Below are positions 62,125-64,000 of a stretch of 64,000 bases of DNA, piece after piece (position 1 is the stretch's first letter; each line of letters opens with the position of its first letter). This stretch comes from Pseudomonas kairouanensis (lineage in GTDB: Bacteria; Pseudomonadota; Gammaproteobacteria; Pseudomonadales; Pseudomonadaceae): the NCBI RefSeq assembly GCF_004682055.1, contig NZ_QUZU01000028.1:1-64000 (forward strand), written 5' to 3'. Made by a program: the position numbers and the translations under genes. A model generated the notes under the pieces. The model was not told the DNA's origin, searched no databases, and saw only the letters and a list, made by a program, of their open reading frames with translations.

Positions 62125-63225
62125 TTACACGTTGAAGCGGAAGTGCATCACATCGCCATCTTTAACGATGTACTCCTTGCCTTCCAGGCGCCATTTACCG
62201 GCCTCCTTGGCACCGGCTTCACCCTTGAACTGGATAAAGTCGTTGTAGGCGATCACTTCGGCACGGATAAAGCCTTTTTCGAAGTCGGTGTGGATCACGC
62301 CCGCCGCCTGTGGCGCGGTGGCGCCGACCTTGACGGTCCAGGCACGCACCTCTTCGACACCGGCGGTGAAGTAGGTTTGCAGGTTGAGCATTTCGTAGCC
62401 GGCGCGGATCACGCGGTTCAGGCCAGGCTCTTCCAGGCCCAGGGCCTCCAGGAACATGTCCTTTTCTTCGCCGTCATCCAGTTCGGCGATTTCCGCTTCG
62501 ATCTTGTTGCACACCGGAACCACGATCGCGCCTTCTTCGTCGGCAATGGCCTTGACCACGTCCAGCAGCGGGTTGTTCTCGAAGCCGTCTTCGGCCACGT
62601 TGGCGATGTACATTACCGGCTTGGTGGTCAGCAGGTGGAAGCCCTTGATCACGGCCTTCTCGTCAGCGCCCATGTTCTTCATCAGGCTGCGTGCAGGCTT
62701 GCCTTCGGTGAAGTGAGCGATCAATTGCTCCAGCAGGCCTTTCTGAACCACTGCATCCTTGTCGCCGCCCTTGGCGTTGCGCGCGACTTTCTGCAGTTGC
62801 TTCTCGCAGCTGTCGAGGTCGGCGAAGATCAATTCCAGGTCGATGATCTCGATGTCGCGTTTCGGGTCGACGCTGTTGGAGACGTGGATCACGTTCTCGT
62901 CTTCGAAGCAGCGGACCACGTGGGCGATGGCATCGGTTTCGCGGATGTTGGCCAGGAACTTGTTGCCCAGGCCTTCACCTTTGGAAGCACCGGCAACCAG
63001 GCCTGCGATGTCGACGAACTCCATGGTGGTCGGCAGGATGCGCTTTGGATTGACGATGGCCGCCAGGGCGTCCAAACGTGGATCCGGCATCGGCACGATA
63101 CCGCTGTTGGGTTCGATGGTGCAGAAGGGGAAGTTCTCCGCCGCAATACCGGACTTGGTCAGGGCGTTGAACAGGGTGGATTTGCCGACGTTGGGCAGGC
63201 CGACGATGCCGCAATTGAATCCCAT
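62125..63225 (-). CDS. ychF: redox-regulated ATPase YchF (OLA1 family)
   Basis: This 366-aa Obg-like P-loop protein has Walker A GLPNVGKS (residues 9-16). It carries NKIE where true GTPases have NKxD, explaining the ATP preference of the family, and a C-terminal TGS domain. It binds ribosomes and is linked to oxidative stress control. It follows pth, 21 bases away, in the conserved order pth-ychF. Confidence 0.95.
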   Translation of the reverse strand: MGFNCGIVGLPNVGKSTLFNALTKSGIAAENFPFCTIEPNSGIVPMPDPRLDALAAIVNPKRILPTTMEFVDIAGLVAGASKGEGLGNKFLANIRETDAIAHVVRCFEDENVIHVSNSVDPKRDIEIIDLELIFADLDSCEKQLQKVARNAKGGDKDAVVQKGLLEQLIAHFTEGKPARSLMKNMGADEKAVIKGFHLLTTKPVMYIANVAEDGFENNPLLDVVKAIADEEGAIVVPVCNKIEAEIAELDDGEEKDMFLEALGLEEPGLNRVIRAGYEMLNLQTYFTAGVEEVRAWTVKVGATAPQAAGVIHTDFEKGFIRAEVIAYNDFIQFKGEAGAKEAGKWRLEGKEYIVKDGDVMHFRFNV

Positions 63226-63246
63226 GGTGTTTCCCCTCGGTAAGAG

Positions 63247-63831
63247 TCAGGCCTTCTGGCTGTGCAGGTTTTTCATCGCGCGGTTCCATTCACCGGCGAA
63301 GATATCCGGCAGCACGCCGAGGGCAAAGTCGATGCTGGCATCGAGTTTTTCCTGTTCGGCGCGTGGCGCACGACCCAGGACGAAATTTGAAACCATACTG
63401 GCAACGCCTGGGTGGCCAATGCCGAGCCGCAGACGGTAGAAATTATTCTGATTACCCAACTGCGCGATGATGTCACGCAGGCCATTGTGCCCGCCATGCC
63501 CGCCGCCGAGCTTGAGCTTGGCAACGCCGGGTGGCAGGTCCAGTTCGTCATGGGCCACCAGGATCTCTTCGGGTTTGATCCGGAAGAAACCCGCAAGCGC
63601 CGCGACAGCCTGGCCGCTGCGGTTCATGTAGGTGGTGGGAATCAGCAGACGAACATCCTGACCCTGGTGCGAGAAGCGCCCGGTCAGGCCGAAATATTTG
63701 CGATCGGCCACAAGGTTCACATTCTGAGCCCGTGCGATACGCTCAACAAAAAGGGCCCCCGCGTTATGCCGGGTCTGTTCGTATTCGGCGCCTGGATTTC
63801 CCAGGCCAACGATCAGTTTAATGGCAGTCAC
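63247..63831 (-). CDS. pth: peptidyl-tRNA hydrolase
   Basis: This 194-aa enzyme cleaves peptidyl-tRNA that drops off ribosomes. Catalytic and binding residues are visible: N12 in GLGNPG, His22 in TRHNAG, the YMNRSG loop, and HDELDLPPG. The GTG at 63831 with GGAAGGG upstream gives the correct N-terminus; the frame is open 23 codons further, but those residues are not family-like. Confidence 0.95.
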   Translation of the reverse strand: MTAIKLIVGLGNPGAEYEQTRHNAGALFVERIARAQNVNLVADRKYFGLTGRFSHQGQDVRLLIPTTYMNRSGQAVAALAGFFRIKPEEILVAHDELDLPPGVAKLKLGGGHGGHNGLRDIIAQLGNQNNFYRLRLGIGHPGVASMVSNFVLGRAPRAEQEKLDASIDFALGVLPDIFAGEWNRAMKNLHSQKA

Positions 63832-64000
63832 GACAGGGGCCCTTCCTTTGGAGTTGTGGATAACATCGCCGAACCGGAGTGCGGCGAAAGTGGACGACAA
63901 GAGATCATTTACTCAAGAGTAAACGCCGCGTTATCGCCCGCTTTCTCGCTACGTTTCGGTCCGCGATGTTTCCTCAAGCTCCGGCAATACAGAGTGAATT
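63832..64000. other. region upstream of pth at the window edge
   Basis: These 169 bases contain no complete gene. In Pseudomonas the next gene on this side is normally rplY (ribosomal protein L25), which would lie just outside. Confidence 0.4.

Noticed and set aside
62143-63243. Plus-strand open frame of 366 aa opposite ychF
   Set aside because: Exact antisense to a conserved essential-type gene.
1-64000. CRISPR arrays, insertion sequences, integrases, rRNA
   Set aside because: No spaced direct repeats, transposase or integrase motifs, or rRNA sequences were seen.

Overview
The window looks like chromosome of a Pseudomonas of the P. fluorescens group. The evidence is high GC throughout, REP/REPIN repeats of the GTGGGAGCGGGCTTGCTCGC type, and gene orders typical of the genus: pqiAAB next to mksFEB, holD-rimI, and pth-ychF-tRNA-Met. 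No phage, IS element, CRISPR array or rRNA was seen.

Left third (1-31800). This is core and soft-core metabolism and envelope genes. A lipid-transport operon (two half-length PqiA proteins and a six-domain MCE protein) converges on the MksFEB condensin operon. Then come holD-rimI, a beta-carbonic anhydrase, a small SET-domain protein, an exported unknown, a Tat-exported AcpA-type phosphatase, an AtoE transporter, an MHS permease, a predicted toxin-antitoxin pair (XRE-ImmA/IrrE with DUF4411), GntP, a soluble double-PAS chemoreceptor resembling BdlA, a flavin reductase, LysR and AraC regulators, a DHA2 exporter, a DUF2975/XRE pair, LysE, DdlA, gamma-glutamyltransferase and a PhzF-family protein.

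Middle (32100-43100). This is a cell-surface-signalling uptake locus. It holds a FecI-type sigma factor, a FecR anti-sigma, a decayed TonB receptor (pseudogene), an intact STN-containing TonB receptor, and a complete YejABEF-type peptide ABC importer. The likely path is outer-membrane receptor to periplasmic binding protein to inner-membrane importer, for a peptide or peptide-like ligand that the sequence does not identify.

Right third (43283-63831). A complete Hrp1-family type III secretion cluster (hrp/hrc, called rsp/rsc in P. fluorescens) lies between an elongator tRNA-Met gene and ychF-pth. These three are normally neighbours in Pseudomonas, so the cluster interrupts an ancestral neighbourhood. 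The regulatory circuit can be read in the DNA. One HrpR/S-type enhancer-binding protein faces a hrpL gene with a sigma-54 promoter (GG-N10-GC) and an upstream TGCAA-N4-TTGCA dyad. Three hrp boxes, all with a 16-nt spacer, precede hrpJ, hrpF and a 57-aa pilin candidate. Two convergent operons (hrpJ to hrcU, and pilin candidate/hrpB to hrpV) meet with no bases between their stop codons. Departures from the P. syringae layout are a single unsplit hrcQ, one enhancer-binding protein instead of two, a very small pilin candidate, and no harpin, translocon or effector gene.
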